A stretch of 39,163 bases of DNA from contig JADIYA010000004.1 of the NCBI GenBank assembly GCA_016705545.1, positions 1-39,163 on the forward strand, read 5' to 3'. This DNA comes from Flavobacteriales bacterium. Its GTDB lineage: Bacteria; Bacteroidota; Bacteroidia; Flavobacteriales_F; PHOS-HE28. Below, piece after piece: positions 8,076-17,964 of this stretch (position 1 is the stretch's first letter; each line of letters begins with the position of its first letter). The position numbers and the translations under genes were made by a program. Below the pieces are notes generated by a model, which saw only the letters and a program-made list of their open reading frames with translations, had not been told where the DNA came from and made no database searches.

Positions 8076-10032
8076 CTAGTTCTCCGTCTGGTCCACCCAC
8101 ATCCCGTTCTCCTTGATCAGCGCGATCAATTCATCCACGGCTTGTGCGCTGGGCACGTTGCGCTTCCCCCCATCCTTCTCGCGGTAGAGCGTGATCACGC
8201 CGTTTCCGGTGCCCACGTAACCGAAGTCAGCATCGGCCATCTCACCGGGGCCATTCACGATGCAGCCCATGATGCCGATTTTCACGCCTTTCAGGTGACT
8301 GGTGCGCGCGCGGATCTTCGCGGTGGTCTCTTGCAGGTCGAAGAGCGTGCGGCCGCAGCTGGGGCAACTGATGTACTCGGTCTTGCTGGTGCGCGTGCGC
8401 GTGGCTTGCAGGATACCGAAAGCGGTGCGGCAGACGAGGTCTTCGCGTCCGCCTTTCTCATCGGCGATGAAGATGCCGTCGCCCAAGCCGTCAATCAGCA
8501 GCGGACCGATGTCCGTGCTGCTTGCAGCCACGAGCGCGTCGTTGGTGATGTCGCCATAGGCCCGACCGATGATCACCGGTACCGGGCACTCCTCGCCATC
8601 AACTCGAAGAAGAGCCGGCGTTGTTCGGCCATGCCATGCGCATTGTAAGTGTCGATCAGTAGCACGGCGGGTGGCGTCGCCTTTCAGCTTCGTGATGAAG
8701 GCCTCGTCCAGTTCAGGCAAGGTCGCGTACACCAGGTTGAACTGCGGATGCTGCTCCACGCCATCGATGTAGTCCTTCTTGCTGATGAAGGGATAGTGCC
8801 GCTCTTTGTGCTTCTCCTTCAGCCATGTGGCGTGCTCCTGCACGACGCCGAGCGTTCCGGGTATCTCGAACCCGATGCGTGTTCTTGCCGATGAAGGCGA
8901 AGTCGCAGGCTTGGTCGGTGATGTTCCACTTGTCCAGCGGCACGCTGTAGCGATAGCCCCAAGCGAAGAGCGTGGCCGGCGTGATGGCTGCGCGGTTGCT
9001 CAAATCGGCCATCACCACGGGCACGTGGCGCGCGCCGATGTTGAGGACTTCGCGAGAAGTGCGGCGCACATGCGCGAAGGGGTCCAGTGGCGATTGCTCT
9101 ATGGCTGGTATCGCGTCGTGACCTGCTCGCCTCGCGTAGCGTTCCACCAGCGCGCGCGCAACGGGGATCTCCGCTTCAGGTTCTTCGGTGAGGCTCACGC
9201 GCACCGTATCGCCGATGCCATCCTCCAGCAACGCGCCGATTCCCGCTGCGCTTTTCACGCGCCCGTCCTCGCCATCGCCGGCTTCGGTCACGCCCAAGTG
9301 CAGCGGATAGTCCCAGCCCTCGGCCATCATACGGTGAACGAGCAGCCTGTAAGCCTGCACCATCACCTGCACGTTGCTGGCCTTCATGCTCAGCACGATC
9401 TCGTGGTAGTTCTCGTCGCGGCAGATGCGCAGGAACTCGAAGGCGCTCTCCACCATGCCCTGCGGCGTGTCGCCGTAGCGGTTCAGGATGCGGTCGCTGA
9501 GGCTGCCGTGGTTGGTGCCGATGCGCATCGCCGTGCCGTGCTCCTTGCAGATGCGCACCAGCGGGGTGAAGCGCTCGCGGATGCGCTCGAGCTCCTCGGC
9601 GTATTCCGCATCGGTGTACTCGCGCACGTCGAACTTCTTCTTGTCCACGTAATTGCCGGGGTTCACGCGCACTTTCTCCACGATGCGCGCAGCTACTTCA
9701 GCGGCATTGGGCGTGAAATGGATATCGGCCACCAAGGGCGCACTGAAGCCCGCCGCGCGGATCTGCTTCTTGATCTCGGCCAGGTTCTCCGCGTCCTTCT
9801 TGCTCGGCGCGGTGATGCGCACCAGCTCGCAACCGGCCTCGATCATGCGGATGCTCTGGGCCACGGTGGCCGCGGTATCCATCGTATCCGTGGTGGTCAT
9901 GCTCTGCACCCGGATGGGGTTGGAGCCGCCGATGCCGATGCCGCCGATGCGCACTTCGCGCGTGCGCCAGCGCTCGTAGCGCGTGAGGCTGGGGCAATAC
10001 TGCCAGGGGGCGATGATCTTGGTCTCGGACAT
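8076..10032 (-). CDS. ispG: 4-hydroxy-3-methylbut-2-enyl-diphosphate synthase IspG (GcpE), long form, two frameshifted segments
   Basis: The enzyme converts ME-cPP to HMBPP in the MEP isoprenoid pathway using a [4Fe-4S] cluster. It starts MSETKIIAPWQYCPSLTRYE. The TIM barrel follows: IGGSNPIRVQSMTTTDTMDT, AGCELVRITAPSKKDAENL, LVADIHFTPNAA, RVNPGNYVDKKKFD and GTNHGSLSDRIL. The C-terminal cluster domain has ISCPSCGRTLFDLQ and IGIMGCIVNGPGEMADADFG, giving the three cysteines and the glutamate ligand. The length of about 650 residues, with a large insert between barrel and cluster domain, is the form known from Bacteroidetes, Chlamydia and plants. Frame breaks lie near 8880 and in 8570-8660, in the insert domain; the cluster and barrel motifs are intact. 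The GTG/ATG choices upstream of 10032 lack conservation, so I use MSETK. Confidence 0.93.
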
Positions 10033-10238
10033 GGTATGCGAAGGCGGCGAAGGTACCGGGCAACACCGGAGGGCGGTGCGCGGTTCACGCCCATGCGACT
10101 TGGAAGCGTTGGCCGCAGCGGGCAATCGGGACTTGCACAGGTTGTAGACGCGTTTACCTTCACCATCCCAATCCCCGATCGCCATGTACGCCCAACGCCC
10201 AACGCCCAACGCCCAACGCATTTTACCGCAAACGGAAA
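10033..10238. promoter_or_regulatory. Divergent intergenic region between ispG and a secreted-protein gene, with 7-bp tandem repeat
   Basis: These 206 bases must hold promoters for both ispG (minus) and the T9SS cargo gene (plus). I cannot assign a convincing TAnnTTTG box on either strand. The right end is occupied by the CGCCCAA tandem repeat listed separately. Confidence 0.35.
10189..10219. repeat. Tandem repeat, CGCCCAA x about 4.4
   Basis: Four complete copies of the 7-mer CGCCCAA plus CGC, without mismatch. It lies 20 bases upstream of the GTG start at 10239. Its word-like character resembles the other low-complexity intergenic stretches of this window (16782-16857, 19533-19640, 24720-24800). 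Confidence 0.9.
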
Positions 10239-12908
10239 GTGGCAGCCGTACTTGCCGCGTTCGTTCTCGCGAGTTCGCTCATACAAGCCCAGGGGCCGGG
10301 TGATTTCATCCCCATTGATCACAAGGGCGAGGCACCCAGCAGCCATTCAGCGTACATGCAGAATCGCGGGCAGCTCACTGCGATGCAAGGCGGATTGGCG
10401 CCCGACATCCTGTACTACAGCATTCAGTCGTTTCCGCAGATGTTCTTCTCGAACAAGAACGAAGTCTTCTTCCAGCTAGGGGCGCGTGACTCCTCCTTGA
10501 CCACACCCGATAGCATCTATCGTGTGGGCATGAAGTTCATCGGGACGAACGTGAATCTCGCATGCGTGCCGAACGCGTACGAGGAGTTGCCGGACTATTG
10601 GAATTTCATCTTGGGCCATTTGGCCGAACCCATCATGGGTTTGCACGCTTCGCGCCGCATCGTGTATCCCAATGTGTATCCCTTTATCGACTTCCACGCT
10701 TACAGCAACCCGTGGGGGCCGAAGTTCTATTTCGTGATGCGTCCAGGGAGCGACCCTTCCGACCTACGGCTGCAATTCAGTGGCCAGGACAGCCTTATCC
10801 TGGATGCCTATGACCAACTAAAGGCTTACGCTGGCGGTCTTTCCGTCGTGCTGCCCAAGGGTCTCAGCTACCAGCAGATCAACGGGGGCACCGTGCTGGT
10901 CGATGCCGAGGTGGACTACGAGCTATTCCCGGGAGAAATCTCTGTCGGCTTCACCCCCGGCGCCTATGACACCGATTACCCGTTGATCATTGATGTGAGC
11001 GAGAGTTTTGGGGCGATGGGCGGCGGTCCCTCTTTGGAACCGGAGTGGGGGACGTTCTATGGGCATACAGAAGTTGACGCGGCCTGGGAGGGGGCGCTGA
11101 CCTTCAGCGGCGGTTTGGTTGCATGCGGTCAAACCACAAGCCCGGAGTTTCCATTGTTCAATGCTCAATTCGGCGAATTCAATGGCGGAAGCGAAGCCTA
11201 CTACTCGGAATTCGACGAGGATTATCACCGGACGTATACAACACTCTTCGGTGGAAATGGGGCCGACGCGGCCTATAGTGTGGCACTCTCAGCAGACCAG
11301 TCGAGCGTCCTCCTCTATGGACGGACATGGAGCACTGACTTGCCTGTCCCATCAATTGGGACATCATTCAATGATGTCACCAACTCCGCCTCTGACTGCT
11401 TCATGGCCCGCTTCAGCAGGACGAGCACGCCATTCGGAATGCAAGACTGGGGTACCTACTTCGGCACGAATACGCATATGTGTAAGTGTGTCCGGATTGA
11501 TGCGAACGACAACGTGCACATCACCGGCAGCGCAGGGGGTATTTCGCCGAACACATTGGTCACTGAGGTCACATGCGAAGGTTCCGTCGGCACTTACCCC
11601 ATTTGTAATTCGATAGGGAGCCAAGCCTTCGTCCAGGAGCAGCCAGGGGGCTCGCAGGATGCATTCTATGCCAGGTTCGATTCGGAACTGAATCTCATTC
11701 ACAGTACATTGATCGGTGGCGCCGCACACGATGCGGCCTATCAGCTAGCAATCGACAATGGCATTGGGGCCGTTTACGTGGTCGGCAGTACTGGCAGCCA
11801 AAGTGCTTCAAATCCGAATTGCGCAGTTGTTGTCCCTGGCGAGTTTCCGCTTTGCGAGGTGCCAGGAGGGTATTTTCAATCATCCGTTGGCATGAACGAT
11901 GGGTTCGTCTTGTGCATGAACTCGTTCGGAGAAGTTACTTGGTCCACCTACATTGGAACTACGGGAAATGAACATATCGAACGGATTGGAATCAACATTA
12001 ATGGTGACGTATATGTAGCTGGCCATACTTCAGCCATTTCGTATGCCCCAAACAATTGTGGCCCGTCAGGAACATCTCAATTCCCAAGATGCGCGTCAGG
12101 TCAACAAGCCCTGTATCCAACGAACTGGACGCAGGATCAACGCTTCATTATGAAGTTTCATAGAACAACTCGACAACTAAAATGGTCTACTTTCATCTAT
12201 GGTCATGTCGAATCGATGTGGCCGGATGAAGGAGGTACGATGATTATCGGATTGATTACTGGCACATTGCCGAGCTCCATCGATAACATCCCCGTTCTTC
12301 CCCGGCCGAACACCTACTTCCAGCCCCTACCCGCCGATTTCGGCATTCCGTCTGGCGAAGGCGTTGTCCTGGGCTTCAGCCTATCCGACGCATTCGTGTT
12401 TGGCACCTACTTCGGTGGCTATGGTGAAGACTATTTGAACATGGCTTTACCATGGTCCGGGGGGCGGCTATACGTCCTTGGCCGGTCGTACGCCGTGGCA
12501 CAGTTTCCATTTAACTGCCCGCCAACAACTGACCCATATTGTTACCTGAGCTATGCCACTCAATCACCTCCGGACGCGGAGGAGGCATTCTACGCACAGC
12601 TACAATACGATTTCACTATTGGATTGAATGAACCGTCAATCACTGTTGGATCCGCTGATGCATTCGTTTTGTTTCCGAATCCATCAGAAAAGACCACATC
12701 ATTGATGTTCGGTGCTGCTTGGCGCGAAGCCGGAATCGTGAATGTCGAAGTTGTTGATCCTACAGGCCGGGTCATCCGTGCATGGCACGCCTGTCCGGCG
12801 TCGTCCCCTTCGGCGGTGTCTCTTGAAGGCATCACGAATGGAGCCTATCTGGTGCGTGTGAGCAATGGCGCCACGTTGAGTTCTAGCCAAGTGCTTGTTG
12901 TGCAATGA
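10239..12908 (+). CDS. Secreted protein with DUF7948-like domain, SBBP beta-propeller repeats and T9SS sorting domain
   Basis: 889 residues in a single open frame. A GTG start gives MAAVLAAFVLASSLIQAQGP, a signal peptide. No ATG lies just upstream in frame, although KRK immediately before would suit a signal n-region. Residues about 38-220 (YMQNRGQ... ILYYSIQSFPQMFFSN... YPNVYPFIDFHAY) match the N-terminal domain that precedes SBBP repeats in Bacteroidota. From about 265 to 810, repeats of the type WGTFYGHTEVDAAW, TTLFGGNGADAAYSVAL, STLIGGAAHDAAYQLA and STYIGTTGNEHIERI are visible, each with a Y-x-G-G/T-x-x-x-D/E core. The C-terminus, from about 815, has FPNPSEKTTSLMF, EVVDPTGRVIRAW and GAYLVRVSNG, the type A sorting domain exported by T9SS. 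The next gene overlaps by four bases. A cell-surface role is likely; the ligand is unknown. Confidence 0.85.
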   Translation: MAAVLAAFVLASSLIQAQGPGDFIPIDHKGEAPSSHSAYMQNRGQLTAMQGGLAPDILYYSIQSFPQMFFSNKNEVFFQLGARDSSLTTPDSIYRVGMKFIGTNVNLACVPNAYEELPDYWNFILGHLAEPIMGLHASRRIVYPNVYPFIDFHAYSNPWGPKFYFVMRPGSDPSDLRLQFSGQDSLILDAYDQLKAYAGGLSVVLPKGLSYQQINGGTVLVDAEVDYELFPGEISVGFTPGAYDTDYPLIIDVSESFGAMGGGPSLEPEWGTFYGHTEVDAAWEGALTFSGGLVACGQTTSPEFPLFNAQFGEFNGGSEAYYSEFDEDYHRTYTTLFGGNGADAAYSVALSADQSSVLLYGRTWSTDLPVPSIGTSFNDVTNSASDCFMARFSRTSTPFGMQDWGTYFGTNTHMCKCVRIDANDNVHITGSAGGISPNTLVTEVTCEGSVGTYPICNSIGSQAFVQEQPGGSQDAFYARFDSELNLIHSTLIGGAAHDAAYQLAIDNGIGAVYVVGSTGSQSASNPNCAVVVPGEFPLCEVPGGYFQSSVGMNDGFVLCMNSFGEVTWSTYIGTTGNEHIERIGININGDVYVAGHTSAISYAPNNCGPSGTSQFPRCASGQQALYPTNWTQDQRFIMKFHRTTRQLKWSTFIYGHVESMWPDEGGTMIIGLITGTLPSSIDNIPVLPRPNTYFQPLPADFGIPSGEGVVLGFSLSDAFVFGTYFGGYGEDYLNMALPWSGGRLYVLGRSYAVAQFPFNCPPTTDPYCYLSYATQSPPDAEEAFYAQLQYDFTIGLNEPSITVGSADAFVLFPNPSEKTTSLMFGAAWREAGIVNVEVVDPTGRVIRAWHACPASSPSAVSLEGITNGAYLVRVSNGATLSSSQVLVVQ

Positions 12909-14288
12909 ACGGGCGTTGGGCCATCTGCATTGCTTGCTCCATATTGCAATGCAGTGCCACTGCGCAATGGAGCACCACTAACGGAGGAATGAATGGTGGG
13001 GTTCGCATGTTGCTTTATGATCCCATCGGGCAGCGCCTCTTCGCATTCGGACGGTTTTCTACTGCGGATGGTGTGGTGGTGAATGGCACCTGTTACTGGG
13101 AGGGTGAAGCGTGGCACCCCATGGGCCAAGGAGCACACAATACGCTAGTCTATCCGGTAACACATGCAGCTTTCTGGGGGGATTCAATCCTCATCACGGG
13201 ATTGTTCCCGTACATGTACGGCGTACCGAACAGCCAGAAGGCGGCAGTGTGGGACGGAACTGCCTGGAGCGCGATTGCCCTGGGGCGCAGATGCGTACCT
13301 GCCAGCGGCTATTCTCACCAGCGCAGGACTCTTGGTGGCCGGTCAGATTGTCTCTATAGACGGTGTTTCCATATCCAACAATGTGGCCCGGTATTCCAAT
13401 GGGAGCTGGTCATCAGCATGCTCCTATCCGGATGATGGTATCCTATGGTTTGACTGCATGGCGGATTTCCAAGGACAGTACTTCTTGGCCGGCAACCTGA
13501 ACTCCCCTTCATTGCAAGAATTGGCGTGGCTTGATGGCGACACGCTACGGCGAGTCGGTCAAGGCATCTTAGGGGATTCTTGGGTGAATGATTTGCAGGA
13601 GTTTCAAGGCAAGCTATACATCGCGGGCGAGTACAATGTGGGGGCCGGCAACGCGGCCACCTCGCTCTCCACCTGGGACGGCCAAGACTTCGCAGACCCT
13701 TTTCCGGGCGTGCAGTTCATCACCCAGGCTATTGACCTCGATGTGCGCAATGGTGAGCTCTACTTCTCCGGGCGCACACAACTTCCGGGCTCCACAGATT
13801 ACTACACACTGGGCCGTTACGATGGCGAGCGCCTTTGCCTCTTCGGCAAGAACCTGAACACGGTATTCCTCACCATCGCCGCCACAGAAGAATACCTGTA
13901 CGTGGCTCCGAACATGATTACCCTTGGCCTCGGCGGCGATACGGTGAACTACATCGCGCGATGGGACCTTAGCTACCTCGGCGACACGTGCATTCAGATC
14001 ATCGCGTCGGTGCCGGAGAAGCCCTTCGGTGCGGATTGGTCCGTGGGTCCCTCACCCTTCACCAACCAGTTGCAGATCAGCTCCGCAAGTGGCATTCCCG
14101 CACAAAGCCGCATGCAGCTGCTCGATGCTGCCGGGCGCATCCTCTATGAAGCGCCGCTCGGTGTCACCGGCCAAAGCGCGGCCACGCTCTCCATTCCCGC
14201 CACGAGTGCTGGAATGCTCGTTGCCCTCATTCGCGATGGCACGGGTGCTGTGGTCGCACAGAGGAGCTTGTTCCGCCTCCCGCCTTAG
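12905..14288 (+). CDS. Secreted propeller-like T9SS cargo protein, one frameshift
   Basis: The ATG overlaps the previous stop (ATGA). The start MNGRWAICIACSILQCSATA is a signal peptide ending at AQW. Repeats of the form LLYDPIGQRLFAFGRFSTAD, GEAWHPMGQG, KAAVWDGTAWSAI, ARYSNGSWSSACSYPDDGIL, ELAWLDGDTLRRVGQG, LYIAGEYNVGAGNAATSLST and WDGQDFAD follow. Each pairs a LY-AG strand with W(D/N)G-x-W, as in kelch- or delta-60-like propellers. A frame change at about 13286 joins two halves that together give about 460 residues. The C-terminus (SPFTNQLQISSAS... MQLLDAAGRILYE... VAQRSLFRLPP) is a T9SS type A sorting domain. It is cotranscribed with the larger cargo protein and converges on the EamA gene, with only three bases between the stop codons. 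Confidence 0.8.
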
Positions 14289-14291
14289 GGT

Positions 14292-15273
14292 TCACCCGTG
14301 GCTCAGAGGATCCAGCTCCACCACCTCCTTGGCCGACATGCGCCGGTGGTACCAGCCATTGACCACGAGGCAGGCAAGGATGAGCGCGATGCCCGCGTAA
14401 GACCCCGCGCGCAATTGCTCTTCCGCTCCCCAGATCAACAGCGCGATCAGGATCGTGTACACCGGCTCCAGATTCACCGTGAGCATCACCGTGAATGCAG
14501 AGAGCTTCCGCATAACGAGGATGCCCGTGACGAAGGGCAAGGAAGTGCAGACGAGTCCGAGCAACAGGTGATAGACGATGTCGCTGGTGGGCAGCTCCCA
14601 GAGCGGTGGCGGCAATCCGCCTTGATCGGCCAACGCTCCATCGAGCCCAGCGATGCCGAGGCCTTGAATGAAGGGGACGGCGAGGAGGATGAGGAACATG
14701 AAGCCCGCCACGCTCGCGATCTCGTAGAAGCTGATGCGCACCGGATCGTCCTGGTGAACAAGCACCGCGTTGATGATGTTGAACCAGGCGCTGAGCAGCG
14801 CGCTGAGCACGCCTACGACGATGCCCCAGCGGCGCATCGGTCTCCAATCCGGAAGATCAGCAGCAGCGCCGCGATCACCGATCAGGCCGAGCACCACTTC
14901 ATACCCGCGCACCTTGCGCTTGGAACCAGATCGGCTCCAGCAGCGCCGTGAACACCGTGCTCGTGCTCAAGCAGGCGGCTGCGATGCTGGCCGTGCTGAT
15001 CTTGATGGCCCCGTAGAAGGTGATCCAGTGCCCGGTGATGATGAGGCCGGTGAGCAGATAGATGCCCAGCTTCGGGGTGCGCCAGGAGAGCGAGCGCCTC
15101 ATGATCACCGCCGCCACTGCAAGCCCGAGCGCTGCGATGATGGTGCGCGTGTACACCAGGTGCAGGGTGCCCTTGCGGATCAGCTTGCCGAAGATGCCCG
15201 TGAAGCCCCAGAGGAAGACCGTGAGGTGCAGGATCCAAAGGGCCTGGGTGCGGCTGCGCATCGAGCGCGCCAA
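14292..15273 (-). CDS. EamA/DMT-family transporter, one frameshift
   Basis: The N-terminal half (14899-15273) reads LWILHLTVFLWGFTGIFGKL, YTRTIIAALGLAVAAVIM, LGIYLLTGLIITGHWITFYG and AIKISTASIAAACLSTSTVF. The C-terminal half (14292-14912) has IVYHLLLGLVCTSLPFVTGI and VMLTVNLEPVYTILIALLIW with AEEQL. Two five-helix EamA repeats, each ending in the S-x-x-T/L-EP motif followed by a helix, are the drug/metabolite transporter layout. Total length is about 325 residues, normal. A single frame change near 14905 splits the halves exactly between the two repeats (after FQAQ), so a sequencing indel is likely. The substrate is unknown. Confidence 0.85.
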
Positions 15274-15322
15274 GGTAGAGGGGCGCTCCTCAGCGGATGG
15301 AATCGAGCTTCGCGCATGGCCA

Positions 15323-16153
15323 TCACGAGCTGCTCCTGCTTCGAGATTCGCCGCGCTTTCGCTCCTGATCGCCGAGGTTCTTCTTCACCTCCCAGGCCAG
15401 TTCTTCAGCTTTCTTCTTCTCGACCGGCTTCCTCCGCGATGGCCTTCGCATGCCTCGGCTTGCGACTTGCTCTGCTCCTGAGCAGCGCGGCCAGGGCCTT
15501 CTCCCCTTCCGCGTCCGGCTCGTCGGCGTTCTCCTTGCGCTGAACGCCCACCTTGCGCGCCAGCTCTTCATGCTCCCGGACCAGGCGCTCCTGCTCCTGC
15601 ACGGCCTCTGCGGCGCGCTGCTTCGCTTTCTCGATGCTGGATTCCATGCGCTCTTTCTCGCGCTGCAGGTTGCTCAGCTCCTGTTCCAGCTTGGTCAGCC
15701 CCTTCTCAGCGATGGAGAGCTCTTGCTGTGCGAGCTGCCGCCGAAGCATGGTGCTCTGCTGCTGCACATAGGCCCTGGCGCCCTCAAAGGCCCTGGCATC
15801 GCTGCTCGGACCCAACCAGCCTTCTTTGGTGAGGAAGGCCACATGCGCCACGGTGAACGGCGCTCCCTTGCGCTGCTCGGCCTTCACCAGCACGCGCACG
15901 GTATCGCCGGTGATCTGCGGAAGAAGCGCACCGGCGCCGATCACCTCCTTCTTGTTGCTCACCCGCGGCTCACGCGCTTCAGCTCATCCTTCCACCACGA
16001 CTCCACGTACTTCACATCGGTGCCCTCGAACTGGAAGCTGAGCGTGGGGTGCACGCCATTGCTGAAGGGGAAGGAAGAGACGCTGGCAGAGGATTGCGCA
16101 TTGAGCCATGCAGAGAAGAGGACGGAAGCAGCGCAGAGCGAGAGATGTTTCAT
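15323..16153 (-). CDS. Exported coiled-coil protein of unknown function, frameshifted
   Basis: The start MKHLSLCAASVLFSAWLNA is a signal peptide. A small globular part follows: NGVHPTLSFQFEGTDVKYVE, WWKDELKRVS, then after a frame change SNKKEVIGAGALLPQITGD, TVRVLVKAEQRKG and LTKEGWLGPSSDARAFEGAR. From about residue 115 a long heptad-rich region (LEQELSNLQREKERMESSIE, KAKQRAAEAVQEQERLVREH) forms a coiled coil. Another frame change around 15410-15480 makes the C-terminus uncertain; the longest joining ends at 15323 with KKAEELAWEVKKNLGDQE. I recognise similar exported coiled-coil proteins in Flavobacteriales, but none with a function. A periplasmic location follows from the signal peptide. Confidence 0.65.
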
Positions 16154-16190
16154 GCCGATCGATCAGTCAATGGACGTGCTGCAGCATCCG

Positions 16191-16765
16191 TCACTCCTCA
16201 TCCACCTTCGACACGCCGCCGCTCACGGCGAACTTCATCACATCAGCGGGATTCGCATCCAACGGTCGCACATTGGTGCGCGGCACTATGAAGACGTTGC
16301 TGCTCCAGGCGAAGGAGTGCGGCATGTACACGGCCACCTTCTCCGGGCCGATCCCTAAATGCTCGAGGTCCCTTGCGTGATGAAGCCGAGCCGCTCCGCT
16401 TCCAAAGCGCCGAGTTTCACCAGAACCGGCCGATCGAATTTGCGCTTGCTGCCCACAAGAGCCTCCATCATGTCCTTGAGCGCGCCATACATGGTCTTGA
16501 TCACAGGCACCTTCTGCAGCACCTCGTCGCCGATCTCTGCCAGTGGCTGGAAGAAGATCGTGCTGCCCAGCCAGCCCACGATCGTGATGATGGCCAATAG
16601 CGTGAGGATTCCCAGGCCTGGGATCTCGATGGGGACGATCCCATCAAGGAAGGCGAGCACGCGCCAAACCGCCCATACGATCACCGTGATGGGCACCAGC
16701 AGCAGGAGGCCCCGGAAGAAATAGCCGAGCACTACTCGGCTGCTGCGGCGGGCGCTGAAGGACAT
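16191..16765 (-). CDS. DUF502 membrane protein, one frameshift
   Basis: It reads MSFSARRSSRVVLGYFFRGL, LLLVPITVIVWAVWRVLAFL, IPGLGILTLLAIITIVGWLG, STIFFQPLAEIGDEVLQKVP, VIKTMYGALKDMMEALVGSK and RKFDRPVLVKL. After a frame change near 16356 it continues EKVAVYMPHSFAWSSNVFIV with PRTNVRPLDANPADVMKF, ending VSKVDEE. Two membrane helices followed by the P-(L/V)-x-x-x-Y-x-x-x-K-D segment and the S-x-x-G-R/W-x-x-V-P-x-x-x-x-x-P-x-D motif identify DUF502, an uncharacterised family of about 190-200 residues widespread in bacteria and plants. The corrected length, about 191 residues, fits. Confidence 0.88.
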
Positions 16766-16781
16766 GGGGCGAAGGTATTCA

Positions 16782-16857
16782 GCTCAAGTAGGCAGCAGGC
16801 AATGAGCAGTAGGGAATTGGGCTAACCGGCACTGAACCGCTTACTGCCTACTTGAGC
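16782..16857. repeat. 14-bp perfect inverted repeat at the mmcQ stop codon
   Basis: GCTCAAGTAGGCAG (16782-16795) and CTGCCTACTTGAGC (16844-16857) are exact inverted copies around a 48-base centre. The right arm contains the stop codon of the MmcQ/YjbR gene on the minus strand. A hairpin here could end transcription or protect the 3' end before DUF502. The arms also share the word GTAGGCAG with the 19092-19120 spacer. Confidence 0.7.
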
Positions 16858-17194
16858 CCCTCCTGAACCTTCTTCGGCAAACTCGCAAGCACGAGCTCAT
16901 AGCGCGATCGATCAGCTCCAGCAGCAGTTGGCGCGGCACGGAGCCCATCACGTCCACTGTGTTCCAGTGCTGCTTGTTCATGTGGTAGCCCGGCACGATG
17001 CCCTCGTAGCGCCTACGCACCTCGATGGCGCGTTCCGGATCGCACTTCAGGTTGATGGTGCCCGGCTCATCCAACGGCGCGAGCATGAAGATCTTGCCCG
17101 CCACGCGGAACACGAGGACATCGGGGCCGAAGGGCGTATCCCAGCTCACGCCGGGCTTCTTCTCACCATACGCCTGAAGGTCGGCGGCGGTCAT
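16848..17194 (-). CDS. MmcQ/YjbR-family protein, frameshift near C-terminus
   Basis: It reads MTAADLQAYGEKKPGVSWDT, PFGPDVLVFRVAGKIFMLAP, LDEPGTINLKCDPERAIEVR and RRYEGIVPGYHMNKQHWNTV. After VPRQLLLELID a one-base change gives YELVLASLPKKVQEGLK and a stop at 16848. The PG-x-x-x-x-x-P-F-G-P, F-x-V-x-GK-F-ML, CDP and YHMNK-HWNTV motifs define MmcQ/YjbR, small CyaY-like-fold proteins sometimes called DNA-binding; the function is unsettled. The corrected length of about 115 residues is exactly usual. The start overlaps the end of the cyclase-family gene by four bases, so the two are coupled. Confidence 0.9.
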
Positions 17195-17964
17195 GGCAGT
17201 ACCGCGTACAGCACCGGACGGCTCGGCGCGGCATCGTTAATCAGGTGCGGCATTGAAGCTCGGAGCAAGTAGTCGCCATCGGGCACTTCACTCGGCACAC
17301 GCATCATCTCGGCGATCGTGCGCTCCAGGTCGATGGTGGCCGGGAAATCCCAGAAGGCGTGGTGCGCAGCCAGCACACCGCCATCCTCTTCGCGGTCCAC
17401 GCTGGGAAGGTCCAGCAACAGGTGCTTCACGCCGATGCTGCGCAGCCAAGCGCACGCGGTGCTTTGCAGGTAGCAGGGGTTGGTGCCGCTCCATTGACGC
17501 GCGCCAGCCGCTTCGTCGTTGAGCAGCGTGCGCAGCACCAGCGTTTTCGGGCGGGCGCTCATTCACTGAATGGCGCAGCTGCTCCAGGGCGATCACGCGG
17601 TCCTCGCGCCGACCGGGCGCCCGGCGCGTCTCGGGCCGCACGCTCACCACTTGCGCGAAGAAGAAGTAGCGCTTCAGCAGGTTGCCCACCGGGTGGGTCT
17701 CCGGACTGATGTGCCCCACGCTCTCGGTGTGCGTGCCGTGCCCATGCGGATTGAAGGACACGTTGCGGAAATTCACCGGCGCGCCGTCCTTCACGGCATA
17801 GATCTTCTCCACGCCTGCCTCATCGCGTGAGCGCACCGGCTCGATCAGCATCGGACCCACGTACCAGGCCCGCGGCCCATTCTCGCTGAGCGGCAGCGAG
17901 AGGTCCTGCGGCTTCGACAGGTCCACCTTGATGGTGCGGCCGCGGGGGCGATCTCAGCGATCAT
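17191..17964 (-). CDS. Cyclase-family (kynurenine formamidase-like) hydrolase, frameshifted
   Basis: The start reads MIAEIAP and, after one frame change, GRTIKVDLSKPQDLSLPL. WYVGPMLIEPVRS, GAPVNFRNVSFNPHGHGTHT and ESVGHISPETHPVGNLLKRY follow. After a second change near 17570 it continues NDEAAGARQWSGTNPCYLQS, GVKHLLLDLPSVDREEDGGV and LAAHHAFWDFP. The H-G-H-G-T-H-T-E-x-x-x-H motif binds the metal ions in the cyclase/KynB superfamily, and DLPSVDRE-DGG-LAAHHAFW is its usual C-terminal site. The family hydrolyses N-formylkynurenine or related amides; the substrate here is not certain because many members are uncharacterised. Length is about 257 residues. The gene overlaps both HemW (stop side) and MmcQ. 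Confidence 0.82.

Noticed and set aside
8806..10479. 557-codon plus-strand open frame
   Set aside because: It runs antisense to ispG and through the 5' part of the SBBP gene; composition is typical of a GC-rich shadow frame.
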